In this document: piece after piece, positions 9,318-18,800 of the stretch
How positions within the stretch are numbered: position 1 is the stretch's first letter
How the letters are laid out: each line of letters begins with the position of its first letter
Assembly: GCA_029202985.1 (NCBI GenBank)
Contig: CP119316.1
Coordinates: 2,542,001-2,606,000, forward strand
Direction of reading: 5' to 3'
DNA length: 64,000 nucleotides
From: Candidatus Andeanibacterium colombiense
Lineage (GTDB): Bacteria > Pseudomonadota > Alphaproteobacteria > Sphingomonadales > Sphingomonadaceae
Made by a program: the position numbers and the translations under genes
The notes under the pieces: generated by a model
What the model was told of the DNA's origin: nothing
What the model saw: only the letters and a program-made list of their open reading frames with translations
Databases searched by the model: none

Positions 9318-10640
9318 ATGAAATTTCCTAAGCCGATGGACGTCGGGCCGGCAAAATCGCCGCTGCGGATCGCCATCGTCTATGGGAGAATCCCCCTGCC
9401 CATGCGCAGGGCCGACCAGTTGACAGTCGCTCATCTCCTTAGCTTCCTGAAGGCCCGAAATCATGCCGTCGATCTTTATTGCGTTAACACCGGCGGTGTT
9501 GCCGATGAAGCGGAGAGGGCTTGGTTGAATGAAGCCTGCCGCGAGGTCCACCTGTACGATCATGGCAAATCCGATATCGCCAGGGCCCTATTCGGCGCGC
9601 TGCGGAAACTTCCGACTCAAGTAGGACTTTTCTCGCATCCGGAGCAGCGCCGCGACGTGCGGCAACGCATCTCGCAGGGCGACTACGATGTCGTTTACAC
9701 TTACTACTTCCGCAGCGCTGAGATTACGCGCGATACTGGCAGGCCGGCGGGAACGCCGCCTGAAGTCGGTGACCATCGGCCCGCGACATTTCTTGCGATG
9801 CAACTGTCGCAGACACTCAATACCAAACGAATCGCGCAGAACGCCCCCAACCTTGCCAACCGACTGTTTTATGCGATCGAGAGTCGGCTAGTTGCAGCGT
9901 ACGAAGCGAGGATCTGGAAACATTTCACCCATAGCGTGCTGATCGGGCCGCGTGACGTTGAGGAGATCGCCAATACCTGCCGAATGCAGGGAATGCCGGC
10001 AATCGACAATTACATTTATGGGGCACACGGCACCGACGTAACCCGGTTCGCTCCGCGCCCCGATATCGCAGAGCGAAAAAATCATCTCGTTTTTTCCGGC
10101 GTGATGCGGACACCCACGAACGTCCACGCAGTACAATGGTTCGCGCAAAACGTGTGGCCCAAAGTGCGCGCGGTGGTGCCGGATGCCACCTGGACCATCG
10201 TAGGTCGGGAGCCGACTGCTGAAGTGCAGGCGCTCGGGAAGCTGCCAGGCGTCAACGTGGCAGGTACTGTCACAGATCCCGCTCTTTTTATGGCGGAAGC
10301 CGCGATCTGCATTAATTCAATGCAGGCGGGCGGGGGAATGCAGAACAAGCTCATTGAGTATCTCGCAATGGGCAAGGCTGTGGTGGCGACGCCGGTTGCG
10401 AATGAAGGTATTGGTGCGACGTCAGGCCAGCATCTCATGGAGGCAGGCACGCCAGAAGCGTTCGCGGATGCGGTGATCGCGTTGCTAGGCGATGACATGC
10501 TCCGCGCGGCGTTGGGGGCCGCGGGAAGAGGCTTCGTGCTCGAGAACTGGACTTGGGAATCGCACTGGCTTCGGCTTGAGGATAATTTTTATCGTGCAGT
10601 CGGCTTCGCCGCGCATCATCAGGGGTTTGAAGAAAAATGA
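9318..10640 (+). CDS. glycosyltransferase, GT4-like
   Basis: A 440-residue GT-B fold glycosyltransferase. The C-terminal donor-binding half shows VFSGVMRTPTNVHAVQWFA, WTIVGREPTAEVQ and the nucleotide-sugar signature region NKLIEYLAMGKAVVATPVAN. The N-terminal half begins RIAIVYGRIPLPMRRADQ. It resembles sugar transferases of exopolysaccharide systems that add one residue to a lipid-linked intermediate on the cytoplasmic face. The ATG at 9318 is preferred to a TTG seven codons earlier. Its stop overlaps the start of the next gene in an ATGA arrangement, which indicates translational coupling. Donor and acceptor are unknown. Confidence 0.88.
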   Translation: MKFPKPMDVGPAKSPLRIAIVYGRIPLPMRRADQLTVAHLLSFLKARNHAVDLYCVNTGGVADEAERAWLNEACREVHLYDHGKSDIARALFGALRKLPTQVGLFSHPEQRRDVRQRISQGDYDVVYTYYFRSAEITRDTGRPAGTPPEVGDHRPATFLAMQLSQTLNTKRIAQNAPNLANRLFYAIESRLVAAYEARIWKHFTHSVLIGPRDVEEIANTCRMQGMPAIDNYIYGAHGTDVTRFAPRPDIAERKNHLVFSGVMRTPTNVHAVQWFAQNVWPKVRAVVPDATWTIVGREPTAEVQALGKLPGVNVAGTVTDPALFMAEAAICINSMQAGGGMQNKLIEYLAMGKAVVATPVANEGIGATSGQHLMEAGTPEAFADAVIALLGDDMLRAALGAAGRGFVLENWTWESHWLRLEDNFYRAVGFAAHHQGFEEK

Positions 10641-12847
10641 AGCAGGTCGTTCAGAACGCGCGAGGTGGCAAGCTGTCGCTTAAGTCGGTGCCGATGCCAG
10701 GTGTCGCACGAAATAGCCTACTCATTAAAACGTACGCCTCGCTAATCTCAGCGGGAACCGAGCGGCAAATGGTAGGCTTTGCGCAATCGAGCATGTTAGC
10801 GAAAGCTAAGGCTCGCCCCGACCTTGTCCGAAAGACGCTGGACAAAGTGCGCCGCGATGGCCCGATGGCAACCATAAAGGCGGTAACGGCACGGCTCGAT
10901 GAGGCATTGCCGCTTGGTTATTCGATCGCCGGCGAAGTGGTAGAGGTCGGTGCCGGACTGGAAGGGCTTTATGAGGTCGGCCAGATTGTCGCGGGCGCGG
11001 GCATTGGCATGGCAAATCACGCTGAATACAATGTCGTACCAGCAAACCTAGTTGTACCAATCCCAGCGGACGTAAAGCCGGAAGAGGCGTGCTTCGCTAC
11101 CCTTGGTTCGATCGCCCTTCATTCTGTCCGACTGATAGAGCCCCAACTCGGGGATGTCGTAGCAGTGCTTGGCGCCGGGTTGGTCGGTCAACTCTGCGCC
11201 CAGTTCGCACGGCTTGCGGGTGCCCGAGTCATTGTGCTGGATTACAATATAACGCGCCTAGCGCTGGCTAAGTCGCTAGGTGCGGAGGCGATTATTCAGC
11301 TCGGTCAGGGTAACGTCACCGAGGCCATCATGGATATTACCCGGGGGATCGGTTGCGACAGCGTACTGATCGCCGCCGCGACGCCCACAAGTGAGCCATT
11401 CGAGACAGCCGCTGAAATCGCACGGGATCGCGGCGCTGTATGTCTTGTCGGCATCACTGGCACCGAGTTCCCGTATCGGCCTTATATGCAGAAGGAGTTA
11501 AGAATACTGGTCTCGCGCTCTTACGGTCCCGGTCGCTATGATCGCGATTACGAGAACAAGCATCAGAAGTATCCGCTAGGTTACGTCCGCTGGACCGAGC
11601 ATGAGAATTTGCGTGAAGTGGCGCGACTGATGTCGGCGTCTCTTCCGAACCGACTCGACGTGACGTCTCTGATCTCACACCGCTTTGCCTTCGATGCTTC
11701 GGAGGAAGCTTATGAACTGGTGATGGGCGGTAAGGAGCCACACCTAGGCGTAGTGTTGGAATACGGCACTGGGGATGCTGCTCACGTTAGCCGTGTCATG
11801 ACCCTATCGGGCAGCAAGGCAAAGACTGTGAGCGGCTCCGCAATCGGCGCGGTTGGAGCGGGCAATTTCGGGAAGACAATGATACTGCCAGCACTCAAAT
11901 CGGATGATCGCGTCACTTTGAAGACGTTGGTGACGAGTCGGGGAGCGTCAGCAGAGGGCACCGGTAGTAAGCTTGGTTTCGCCATGGCTTCTACCGACAT
12001 AGCAGACGTATTAGACGATCCGGAGATTGCGGGAATTGTCATAACAACGCCGCACTCAACGCATGCCAACATGGTCCGTCGCACCTTGGAGGCGGGTAAA
12101 AATGTGTTTGTAGAGAAGCCCTTAGCGCTCACTCACGAGGAACTGCAGAGCGTAGTGGAGGCGCGTAACGCTTCGGACGGATTTGTAATGGTGGGTTTCA
12201 ACCGCCGGTTCGCGCCGTATGTGCGGGAGGCGAAGAAGTTCGTAGCAACTCGCGCAGGGCGCTCGGTTGTGAACATCCGGGTCAACGCCGGCCAACTTCC
12301 GCCGGAAAGCTGGCAGCGAGATGCTGAGGAAGGTCAGGGCCGTATTTTGGGCGAAGTTTGTCACTTCGTCGATCTAGCAATGGATCTTGTTGGTGCGCCT
12401 CTCATTTCGGTTTCGGCCATCGCCGCAGAAGCTGCACGTGGGCTCGCTGAGGATCTGACGGTGGCGTTGCGCTTCTCCGACGGAAGCCTTGCCAGCATCG
12501 TCTATACCGCTCTCGGCGACACCAGTTTCTCCAAGGAACTGATCGAAGTCTACAAGGGCGCCGCGGTTGTGCAGATCGACAATTTCCGAGAGTTGACTAC
12601 CGTGGTCGATGGCAAATCTTCGACCAAGAAGACGATGACCCAGGACAAGGGGCACAACGCCCAGCTGGAAGCTTGGATTGATGGCGTCGTTTCAGGCAAT
12701 CCGCCGGTAGATGAACAGTCCATGATCGATTCGAGTCTCGCGACGATCCTGATCCTCGATTCCCTACGGCTCGGCCGTCCGGTGGAGTTCGCCAGTGGCG
12801 AGGTGACAGTTACTGGCGACTTGGTGGAGGACGCTCCGGCGGCCTAA
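10637..12847 (+). CDS. two-domain oxidoreductase (MDR plus Gfo/Idh/MocA)
   Basis: A 736-residue fusion. Residues about 1-370 are a medium-chain (zinc-type) dehydrogenase with the NAD site VVAVLGAGLVGQLCAQFA. Residues about 395-720 are a Gfo/Idh/MocA oxidoreductase with AIGAVGAGNFGKTM and the family motif NVFVEKPLALTHEEL. Typical zinc-ligand Cys residues are not obvious in the MDR half, so the first domain may be zinc-free. This fusion is known from bacterial polysaccharide clusters, usually beside a heparinase II/III protein as here. It probably modifies a nucleotide sugar or sugar residue by oxidation-reduction. It overlaps the preceding glycosyltransferase by 4 bp and ends 1 bp before the next gene. 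Confidence 0.9.
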   Translation: MKQVVQNARGGKLSLKSVPMPGVARNSLLIKTYASLISAGTERQMVGFAQSSMLAKAKARPDLVRKTLDKVRRDGPMATIKAVTARLDEALPLGYSIAGEVVEVGAGLEGLYEVGQIVAGAGIGMANHAEYNVVPANLVVPIPADVKPEEACFATLGSIALHSVRLIEPQLGDVVAVLGAGLVGQLCAQFARLAGARVIVLDYNITRLALAKSLGAEAIIQLGQGNVTEAIMDITRGIGCDSVLIAAATPTSEPFETAAEIARDRGAVCLVGITGTEFPYRPYMQKELRILVSRSYGPGRYDRDYENKHQKYPLGYVRWTEHENLREVARLMSASLPNRLDVTSLISHRFAFDASEEAYELVMGGKEPHLGVVLEYGTGDAAHVSRVMTLSGSKAKTVSGSAIGAVGAGNFGKTMILPALKSDDRVTLKTLVTSRGASAEGTGSKLGFAMASTDIADVLDDPEIAGIVITTPHSTHANMVRRTLEAGKNVFVEKPLALTHEELQSVVEARNASDGFVMVGFNRRFAPYVREAKKFVATRAGRSVVNIRVNAGQLPPESWQRDAEEGQGRILGEVCHFVDLAMDLVGAPLISVSAIAAEAARGLAEDLTVALRFSDGSLASIVYTALGDTSFSKELIEVYKGAAVVQIDNFRELTTVVDGKSSTKKTMTQDKGHNAQLEAWIDGVVSGNPPVDEQSMIDSSLATILILDSLRLGRPVEFASGEVTVTGDLVEDAPAA

Positions 12848-12848
12848 T

Positions 12849-14639
12849 ATGGATATCGGCCGCGTCTTTCGCACCACGCGTCATCTTACGGCCGAACAGT
12901 GGCTCTATCGCTTCGTTTGCCGCGGGAAGTTCGCGACGATGGAGAAACTACCTGACTTGGCCCTGAAACGCTTCGCGAAAGCGGCAGAGGCAGTTCCAAT
13001 GCCGAATCCGGGCGCGTCGGCGCTCGCCGCCGTTGCGGTTCACGTCCGTCAACTCCAGGAGGCTGTTCACGGCCGCTTTGCCGATGGCATATCACTAGGC
13101 CGGTTTACGTTTCTCGGGCGCACGATCGATTTCGGCGGGTTAAATCTTGTTGAATGGCGGCGGGACCTTGGCGAAAGAAACAATCCGCTATGGCGGATGA
13201 ACCTGTCTTACATGGGCTATCTGGTGCCGCTATTTGAGAAGGACGCGCGTACCGCGTTGCCCATCGCGCGCGGGCTCCTCGCCAGCATGGCTGCCCAAAA
13301 CCCGTGGTCATCTCCGGGTATCTTTCGCGACGTATGGCACCCATATTCGGTTTCGCATCGCGTTATTAACCTCCTCGTCTGCCTTCAGCTGTTAAACGAG
13401 CAGGCGCCTGAGCTAGTGTCGAGTGCAAGTGTTCTGGTCGATCAGATCCGCCTCGGAGCTGCATTCATCCTTGGTAATTTGGAACGCGACCTCCAGTACA
13501 ACCACCTTCTCAAAAACTATGTCTGCCTTGCCGCGTTGGCTTCCGCAGCTCCTGGGTTCGCGGCGCGTGTTCTGCAAGGCACGGGTGCGTCGATCAAGCA
13601 ACAGTTTCTCTCCGACGGAGGGCAGGCCGAGCGCGCTCCGATGTATCATATTCTTTCGCTTCTCGACCTGAGGATTCTTCGTGATAGCAGTGCTTTCGCC
13701 GGTGAGACGCAGGCGTTAATCGCGCGTACCGCGGATGCGAGCGAGGCAGCTGTCGCCGGAATGGTTCACCCCGACGGCGAAGTGGCGCTGTTCAACGATA
13801 GTTGGCTGGGCGAGGGCCCGTCTGCTTGTGACGCGGTTCCGGGCCTTACTCTTAGCCCTCACGTTCCGACACGCTGGTTGCTACCCGAAGCGGGCTATCT
13901 TCGGCTGGCGGCCGGCGACGACAGTGTAATTATGGATTTTGGCCCGTGCGGCCCGGATGACAACCCGGGTCACGCCCATGCTGACTTTCTCTCGCTCGAG
14001 TTATCGCTGGCGGGCAAGCGCCTATTGGTCGACACGGGCACACCGACGTACACACAGGGCGCTAAGCGCGACATGTTGCGTTCCGCCGCGTCGCACAATG
14101 GGCCCATCCGAGAGGGGCTGGAGCCCATCGAATTCTGGGGCTCTTTCCGCGTTGGCCATCGGGGCTATTGCCATGTTCTGCCAGTGGACGGTGCGATGCG
14201 CTTCGCTGCCTGGCAGGATGGCTACATTGGACACGGCACCGCGGTGGCGCGCGCGATCGAGCTGATCCCGGGTAAAGGCATTTTGATAGCGGATGCTTGG
14301 GTAGGTGCGCCGGTTGGGACTGCCAAGGTCAACTTCCTCATCCCCGGCGATTGGACGATGACCGGCACTCGGGCGATCGCAGGCGCTGCTGCCATCCGGT
14401 TTGAAGTGATGGTAGGCGCGCTTAGCGCGTTCGAGCCTGCACAGCACTGGCTCCGCTTCGGCGAAGGCCGCCAAGCTTGGCGCATAACCCTTGCGCCGAC
14501 TGCTGCCGAAGGTGTCCAAACGACGCTATTATGGATCGCGCACGATGGCGCTGAGCAGCCTGTTTCTGAGGGGCGCGAATTGCGCGAGGCCCTCGTTAAC
14601 GCCTTCCTTGCCGTTCCAGCTATCGGGAAATTGATCTGA
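12849..14639 (+). CDS. heparinase II/III family protein
   Basis: A 596-residue protein with the two-part architecture of the family. An N-terminal (alpha/alpha) toroid runs to about residue 340 (NLLVCLQLLNEQ, NHLLKNYVCLA), and a C-terminal beta-sandwich follows with the conserved stretch GPDDNPGHAHADFLSLELS and LLVDTGTPTYTQG. Members are polysaccharide lyases acting on uronic-acid glycans, but many in O-antigen clusters have an unproven, possibly biosynthetic or quality-control role. No signal peptide is visible, which argues against secretion. It lies between the two-domain oxidoreductase and an acyltransferase with gaps of 1 and 2 bp. Uronic acid content of the product is consistent with the dehydrogenase in the operon. 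Confidence 0.87.
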   Translation: MDIGRVFRTTRHLTAEQWLYRFVCRGKFATMEKLPDLALKRFAKAAEAVPMPNPGASALAAVAVHVRQLQEAVHGRFADGISLGRFTFLGRTIDFGGLNLVEWRRDLGERNNPLWRMNLSYMGYLVPLFEKDARTALPIARGLLASMAAQNPWSSPGIFRDVWHPYSVSHRVINLLVCLQLLNEQAPELVSSASVLVDQIRLGAAFILGNLERDLQYNHLLKNYVCLAALASAAPGFAARVLQGTGASIKQQFLSDGGQAERAPMYHILSLLDLRILRDSSAFAGETQALIARTADASEAAVAGMVHPDGEVALFNDSWLGEGPSACDAVPGLTLSPHVPTRWLLPEAGYLRLAAGDDSVIMDFGPCGPDDNPGHAHADFLSLELSLAGKRLLVDTGTPTYTQGAKRDMLRSAASHNGPIREGLEPIEFWGSFRVGHRGYCHVLPVDGAMRFAAWQDGYIGHGTAVARAIELIPGKGILIADAWVGAPVGTAKVNFLIPGDWTMTGTRAIAGAAAIRFEVMVGALSAFEPAQHWLRFGEGRQAWRITLAPTAAEGVQTTLLWIAHDGAEQPVSEGRELREALVNAFLAVPAIGKLI

Positions 14640-14641
14640 TC

Positions 14642-15325
14642 ATGCGTGGCACATCTAACGCGTCACTCGTTCTTCAACTTGCAGCGATGTGGCTGCCGTG
14701 GAAAGTGCGGCGTCCGCTGCTCTGTAAGCTATTCGGATATCGCATTCATTCAACTGCGCGGATCAAATTTTCCTTGGTATTGGCTGATCACGTAGACATG
14801 ATGGAGGGATCACTCGTTAAAAATCTAACGATGATCAAAGGCCTAACTACGCTGATTCTTCACCCGCGTGGGCGCATCGGGAACCTCAATTGGATCACCG
14901 GGATGCTGGCGAACGATCGAGTGTTTTTCCGAGACGAGCCTGATCGTGTATCTTCTCTGGTCGTAGGCGAGGGGGCGTCCATCACAAATCGCCACTTGTT
15001 CGACTGCAGCAACCGGATCACGATTGGCCGCTTCACGACAATTGGCGGATTTCGATCTCAGTTTCTGACCCACAGCATAGATATCAATTCTAATCGACAA
15101 ACTAGCCAGCCGATCGAGATCGGAGAATACTCCTTTACAGGCACCGGAGTGATAGTACTCAAAGGGGCTTCAATGGGCGCACGATGCGTATTGGGTGCCG
15201 GGTCTATGCTACGCAGCCCATTCAAAAGCGAATATCAGCTATTAGCCGGCAATCCCGCTAAACCGGTTCGCGAGCTTGATCGCGATGCAAGATACTTTCA
15301 TCGTACTATCGGGGGGGTTTATTGA
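14642..15325 (+). CDS. hexapeptide-repeat acyltransferase
   Basis: A 227-residue protein with left-handed beta-helix features in its C-terminal two thirds: ITIGRFTTIGGFRSQFLTHS, IEIGEYSFTGTGVIVLKGA, MGARCVLGAGSMLRSPF, and the usual ending LLAGNPAKPVREL. The catalytic His is probably in QFLTHSID. The N-terminal 60 residues are atypical. It is the second O-acyltransferase of the locus and the only one co-transcribed with the operon. Its stop codon overlaps the ATG of the FkbM methyltransferase by one base. Confidence 0.82.
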   Translation: MRGTSNASLVLQLAAMWLPWKVRRPLLCKLFGYRIHSTARIKFSLVLADHVDMMEGSLVKNLTMIKGLTTLILHPRGRIGNLNWITGMLANDRVFFRDEPDRVSSLVVGEGASITNRHLFDCSNRITIGRFTTIGGFRSQFLTHSIDINSNRQTSQPIEIGEYSFTGTGVIVLKGASMGARCVLGAGSMLRSPFKSEYQLLAGNPAKPVRELDRDARYFHRTIGGVY

Positions 15326-16050
15326 TGCGATATCTAGGTATACGGCTAAAAAAGCTCGCATACTGCGCGCGGCGCCCTTCGACTTGGAAATATCTCAGGC
15401 GCGGCATCGCGCCGACGATTGATCATCAGAAAGCGCTGGGTACGATGCGGTTCGCCACCGTGCTCGATGTGGGTGCAAACCGGGGACAGTTCGCCCTTTT
15501 CGCGAAGACCACTTGGCCCAATGCCCAAGTGATTTCCTTCGAGCCCTTGCCAAAGCCGGCGGCGCTCCTCCGGGAGGTATTTGGCGATGCAATCGAAGTG
15601 GTCCAAACGGCACTCTCCGACGAGATCGGTGAAGCGAAGATGTTCGTTACCGAGCACGACGATTCTTCGTCGCTGCTTCCAATCGGAGAGAATCAGGCGC
15701 GGATATCGGGCACCAAGGTGGCCTCAGTCGAGGAGGCTGTCCGCCTAACGACTCTAGATGCATTCTTGGCAAACCATCACAGTTCTGCCCCTGTGCTGCT
15801 TAAGATCGATGTACAGGGTAACGAACTGAAAGTGTTGCGCGGCGCTGTCGAGAGCTTTGCCCAGATTGGTACAATCTACTGCGAATGCTCGTACGTTGAA
15901 CTCTATGAAGGCCAAGCCCTTGCGGAGGAGGTAGCCGCATTCCTGGCTGGATACAATTTCGAAGTTACTGGAGTGTTCAATCAGTCGGCATCAGCTTCGC
16001 TGGGACAAGTGCAAGCCGATTTCCTGTTTCAGCGTAAGGGCGCTCTGTGA
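15325..16050 (+). CDS. FkbM family methyltransferase
   Basis: A 241-residue SAM-dependent O-methyltransferase. Motif I is TVLDVGANRGQFALF, followed by VISFEPLPKPAALL and the FkbM-typical LDAFLANHHSSAPVLLKID, VQGNELKVLRGA and IYCECSYVELYEG. FkbM enzymes methylate hydroxyl groups in polyketides and in sugars of surface glycans. I use ATG 15325; a TTG one codon earlier also exists. It overlaps the previous stop by one base and the next gene start by 4 bp, so it is firmly inside the operon. The likely role is sugar O-methylation. Confidence 0.88.
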   Translation: MRYLGIRLKKLAYCARRPSTWKYLRRGIAPTIDHQKALGTMRFATVLDVGANRGQFALFAKTTWPNAQVISFEPLPKPAALLREVFGDAIEVVQTALSDEIGEAKMFVTEHDDSSSLLPIGENQARISGTKVASVEEAVRLTTLDAFLANHHSSAPVLLKIDVQGNELKVLRGAVESFAQIGTIYCECSYVELYEGQALAEEVAAFLAGYNFEVTGVFNQSASASLGQVQADFLFQRKGAL

Positions 16051-17201
16051 GTGCGACCTCACAGTTAATCGCAACTCCGGCGCCCTGCGTGGTGCTGGGG
16101 CCCTTGCCCCCCCCCGTAACCGGAGCCGCTAAAAACACCAAAAACATGATTGATTCATTGCGAGCCAATGCCGTGCAGGTCACATCGATCTCGACGGCGG
16201 TCGAATTGAAGCGCGAGAGTGCCGGGCTCTCTTATCATCTCGCCCGAATTCGTCACACTTTTAGCGTGATGAAAGCTCTGCGGAAAGCCCCCGGCGATGC
16301 CAGCGTACTCTACGTAGTCCCCGACGCAGGCTTGGGAGCGTGGTATACGCTAGCCTATTTGTGCATCTCTCATGCTCGGTTTGACAAAGTTATTTTTCAT
16401 CATCGAAGCTTTGCATATATTTCTCGGTTTTCGAGACCGATGGCTCTGATGGCACGTTTGACGAAGAAGAAATCGCTTCATGTCTGCCTGTCGGAGGGCA
16501 TGGCAAAGAATTATGCAGAAATTTATGGTCCGGTGCGGACTATGGTTGTTACGAACGCTGGCTATGTCGCGAACGAAATTGTGGGGGACGACGCGGCGGT
16601 CTCGAAGCAGGTATCGCTTCCCACGATATTGGGCCATTTGAGCACGCTGCGCCGCGATAAGGGATTTTTCGATGTTGCTCAGGTTTTTGAGATTCTTGCC
16701 CAGAAGGACGATCAGGTCGAATTGCTTCTCGCCGGCCCCATTACGGAACCTCAGGTTGCCGTTCGCATTGAGGAAATGCGCGCGCGCTACGGAAATCGCG
16801 TAAAGCACCTAGGTCTTATATCCGGTGCGGCGAAGATTGAATTCTACCGATTAATCGATCTGTTTCTGTTCCCAACGCGCCATCCACAAGAGGCCCAGCC
16901 CAACGTTTTGTTCGAAGCGCTGGCGGCTGGAGTTCCGGTAATCGCTACTCCTCGGGCGGCCATTCCCGAGATGATAGTCGGGCAAAACGGATATTGCTCC
17001 CCCAGCGAAGCGCAATTTGTTGACTTTGCGGTCGCCACGATTCAAGCAATGTCATTTGAGGAAAACGTCCGGGCACGCCGTAAAGACGCTATATTGCGCT
17101 GGATCCGGCAGGAGGCGCGGCACTCACAGCGTCAGTACCTTGACTTGATGGTTGAGTTCGGGTTGGCCTCAGACCGGGTAAAAGCGCCATGGCTGCATTA
17201 A
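16047..17201 (+). CDS. glycosyltransferase, GT4 family
   Basis: A 384-residue GT-B glycosyltransferase that starts with GTG inside the stop of the FkbM gene. The N-terminal acceptor-side loop is GPLPPPVTGAAKNTKNMI. The donor side has LGHLSTLRRDKGFFDV, LLLAGPITEPQV, HLGLISGAAKIEFYRLIDLF and the E-x7-E-like motif in NVLFEALAAGVPVIATPRAA. It resembles WcaC/RfaB-type enzymes of capsular and O-antigen synthesis. It overlaps the polymerase gene by 13 bp. Sugar specificity is unknown. Confidence 0.88.
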   Translation: MSATSQLIATPAPCVVLGPLPPPVTGAAKNTKNMIDSLRANAVQVTSISTAVELKRESAGLSYHLARIRHTFSVMKALRKAPGDASVLYVVPDAGLGAWYTLAYLCISHARFDKVIFHHRSFAYISRFSRPMALMARLTKKKSLHVCLSEGMAKNYAEIYGPVRTMVVTNAGYVANEIVGDDAAVSKQVSLPTILGHLSTLRRDKGFFDVAQVFEILAQKDDQVELLLAGPITEPQVAVRIEEMRARYGNRVKHLGLISGAAKIEFYRLIDLFLFPTRHPQEAQPNVLFEALAAGVPVIATPRAAIPEMIVGQNGYCSPSEAQFVDFAVATIQAMSFEENVRARRKDAILRWIRQEARHSQRQYLDLMVEFGLASDRVKAPWLH

Positions 17202-18571
17202 TATTTCTATTTCTGATATGTGTAGCTGTCGCGGAGATATTCTTCCTCTCACAGTTGGCCTCCGCTGAACCGCTCGACTTGATCGGGAGGGCGCTTCACC
17301 CATTCAACGTAATTGGGTTTCTCTTCTTGGTCACGTTGGTCGATTTTATTGGTCTTTTCCTGATCGTATCCTCCAGACAGTCCGCTGATTTCGCTGAGAT
17401 TTCTCTTTCTTCCAAAGGAGAGGTCGTATACGGGCTGTTTTATTATGTCCTTTGTCAAAGCGCTATTGTCGTCGGGATCTGGGCGGCATTGGCTCGGACT
17501 TCGCAGTGGAAGATACATCAAATCCGAATGCTCCGGGGCAAAGGTGTTGTCGCGCAGCGTAGCGAGTTGATAGCTACGCGCGTTATTATCCTAGTGTCTA
17601 TCTGTGCCACCTTGGTTGCCGGCTATACCTTGCTTGGAACAGCATTGAGCGCGGGATCGCTAAATTATATCGCGGGTGTGAGAACGCGTTTTTTTGCTGA
17701 TAATCCAATTCTCTTGTTGATCATCACGACGATCACACCGGCATTTTTTCTTTTTGGGTCGCGCCATAGCCTTAAATCGCTCATTCTAGTCTTGCCCCCT
17801 CTGCTGCTTGTGCAAGGATTGGTTGGCGGGCGCTCCAAGCTGCTTTATCCGATCGTGGGGGTCGCTTACTGGTTCTGCCGTTCACGGCGATTGCCAGTGA
17901 TTTGGGTGTATCTCGCTCTTCCCGCGATGCTCTTGGTGATTGTCGCTTTTGGCTACTACACCAGATACAGCGGCTTGTACTCTTCGCTCGGTGAATATCT
18001 TGATGCGAGTGGCGGTATGTTTGGCGCATTGTTCGAAGAATCTTCAATTTCTATGGCCGAAGCCATTACCTACAATGTGAATAATCCAATCATTATGCGG
18101 TCTCCTTGGGAAAGCGTAGTTGGCATGTTCTTGCTGCCGATCCCTCGCAGTGTTATAGATTGGAAGCCATTCGGCGTTAGCACCGATTTTTCCATGGCTA
18201 TGGATTACGTTCGATTCATGTTGGTGAAGTCAGAATGGACAGTTACTGGTTATATAGATTTATTTTATAGTTTTGGATTTATTGGAGGAATAGCTGCTTG
18301 CAGTGCGTTCGCTTATCTCTGGACTCGGGCGCTGTTACATTACGCTACCGGTCCGTTCGGGACTGCGTTTATTGGACCCGTTTGTATCGTATCGGCTTAC
18401 GTCTTTGTTCGGGGTGATCTCTATATTGTTTCCCAATTTCTCTGGCCCTGCGGAGTAGTGCTGCTCTTTTTTGGCGGGCTGAGATTCCTAGTGAAGGCCG
18501 CCGGGCATGCTCCGCCTCGCCCCGCACCCCGACGAAGGCGTGAACGATCATCAAGCGTTTCAGGCCAATGA
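17189..18571 (+). CDS. O-antigen/exopolysaccharide polymerase (Wzy-like)
   Basis: A 460-residue polytopic membrane protein with about 10-12 hydrophobic segments and few conserved residues, as is usual for Wzy or EpsG-like repeat-unit polymerases. A periplasmic loop region with GYYTRYSGLYSSLGEYLDA and a later conserved-looking FLLPIPRSVIDWKPFGVS are notable; the latter resembles the O-antigen polymerase (Wzy/OatB-like) loop. It ends the plus-strand operon. The C-terminus is Arg/Pro-rich and cytoplasmic. Codon usage is AT-richer than in the housekeeping genes of the window, consistent with the variable nature of polymerases. The assignment rests on topology and context. Confidence 0.75.
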   Translation: MAALIFLFLICVAVAEIFFLSQLASAEPLDLIGRALHPFNVIGFLFLVTLVDFIGLFLIVSSRQSADFAEISLSSKGEVVYGLFYYVLCQSAIVVGIWAALARTSQWKIHQIRMLRGKGVVAQRSELIATRVIILVSICATLVAGYTLLGTALSAGSLNYIAGVRTRFFADNPILLLIITTITPAFFLFGSRHSLKSLILVLPPLLLVQGLVGGRSKLLYPIVGVAYWFCRSRRLPVIWVYLALPAMLLVIVAFGYYTRYSGLYSSLGEYLDASGGMFGALFEESSISMAEAITYNVNNPIIMRSPWESVVGMFLLPIPRSVIDWKPFGVSTDFSMAMDYVRFMLVKSEWTVTGYIDLFYSFGFIGGIAACSAFAYLWTRALLHYATGPFGTAFIGPVCIVSAYVFVRGDLYIVSQFLWPCGVVLLFFGGLRFLVKAAGHAPPRPAPRRRRERSSSVSGQ

Positions 18572-18800
18572 CTCTAGGGAACCAGTCTCCTGACCGGCTG
18601 AAGCCCTCGTCGCCAACCCAAACTGTTTCTGCCCTGTAAGCTTGCCTAATCGCTCTTCGGCTCCTTCCCACGCGCATGTCATCCTGCAGGCGTCTCGATC
18701 ACGGCGCTTTGCGGCGGTGGGTCTGCTGATTTCCTGGCGTGCTTAGGGTACAAATGGCGACGCGGCAGCGAATGGCATGCGATGCCGCTCGGCGCTTCGG

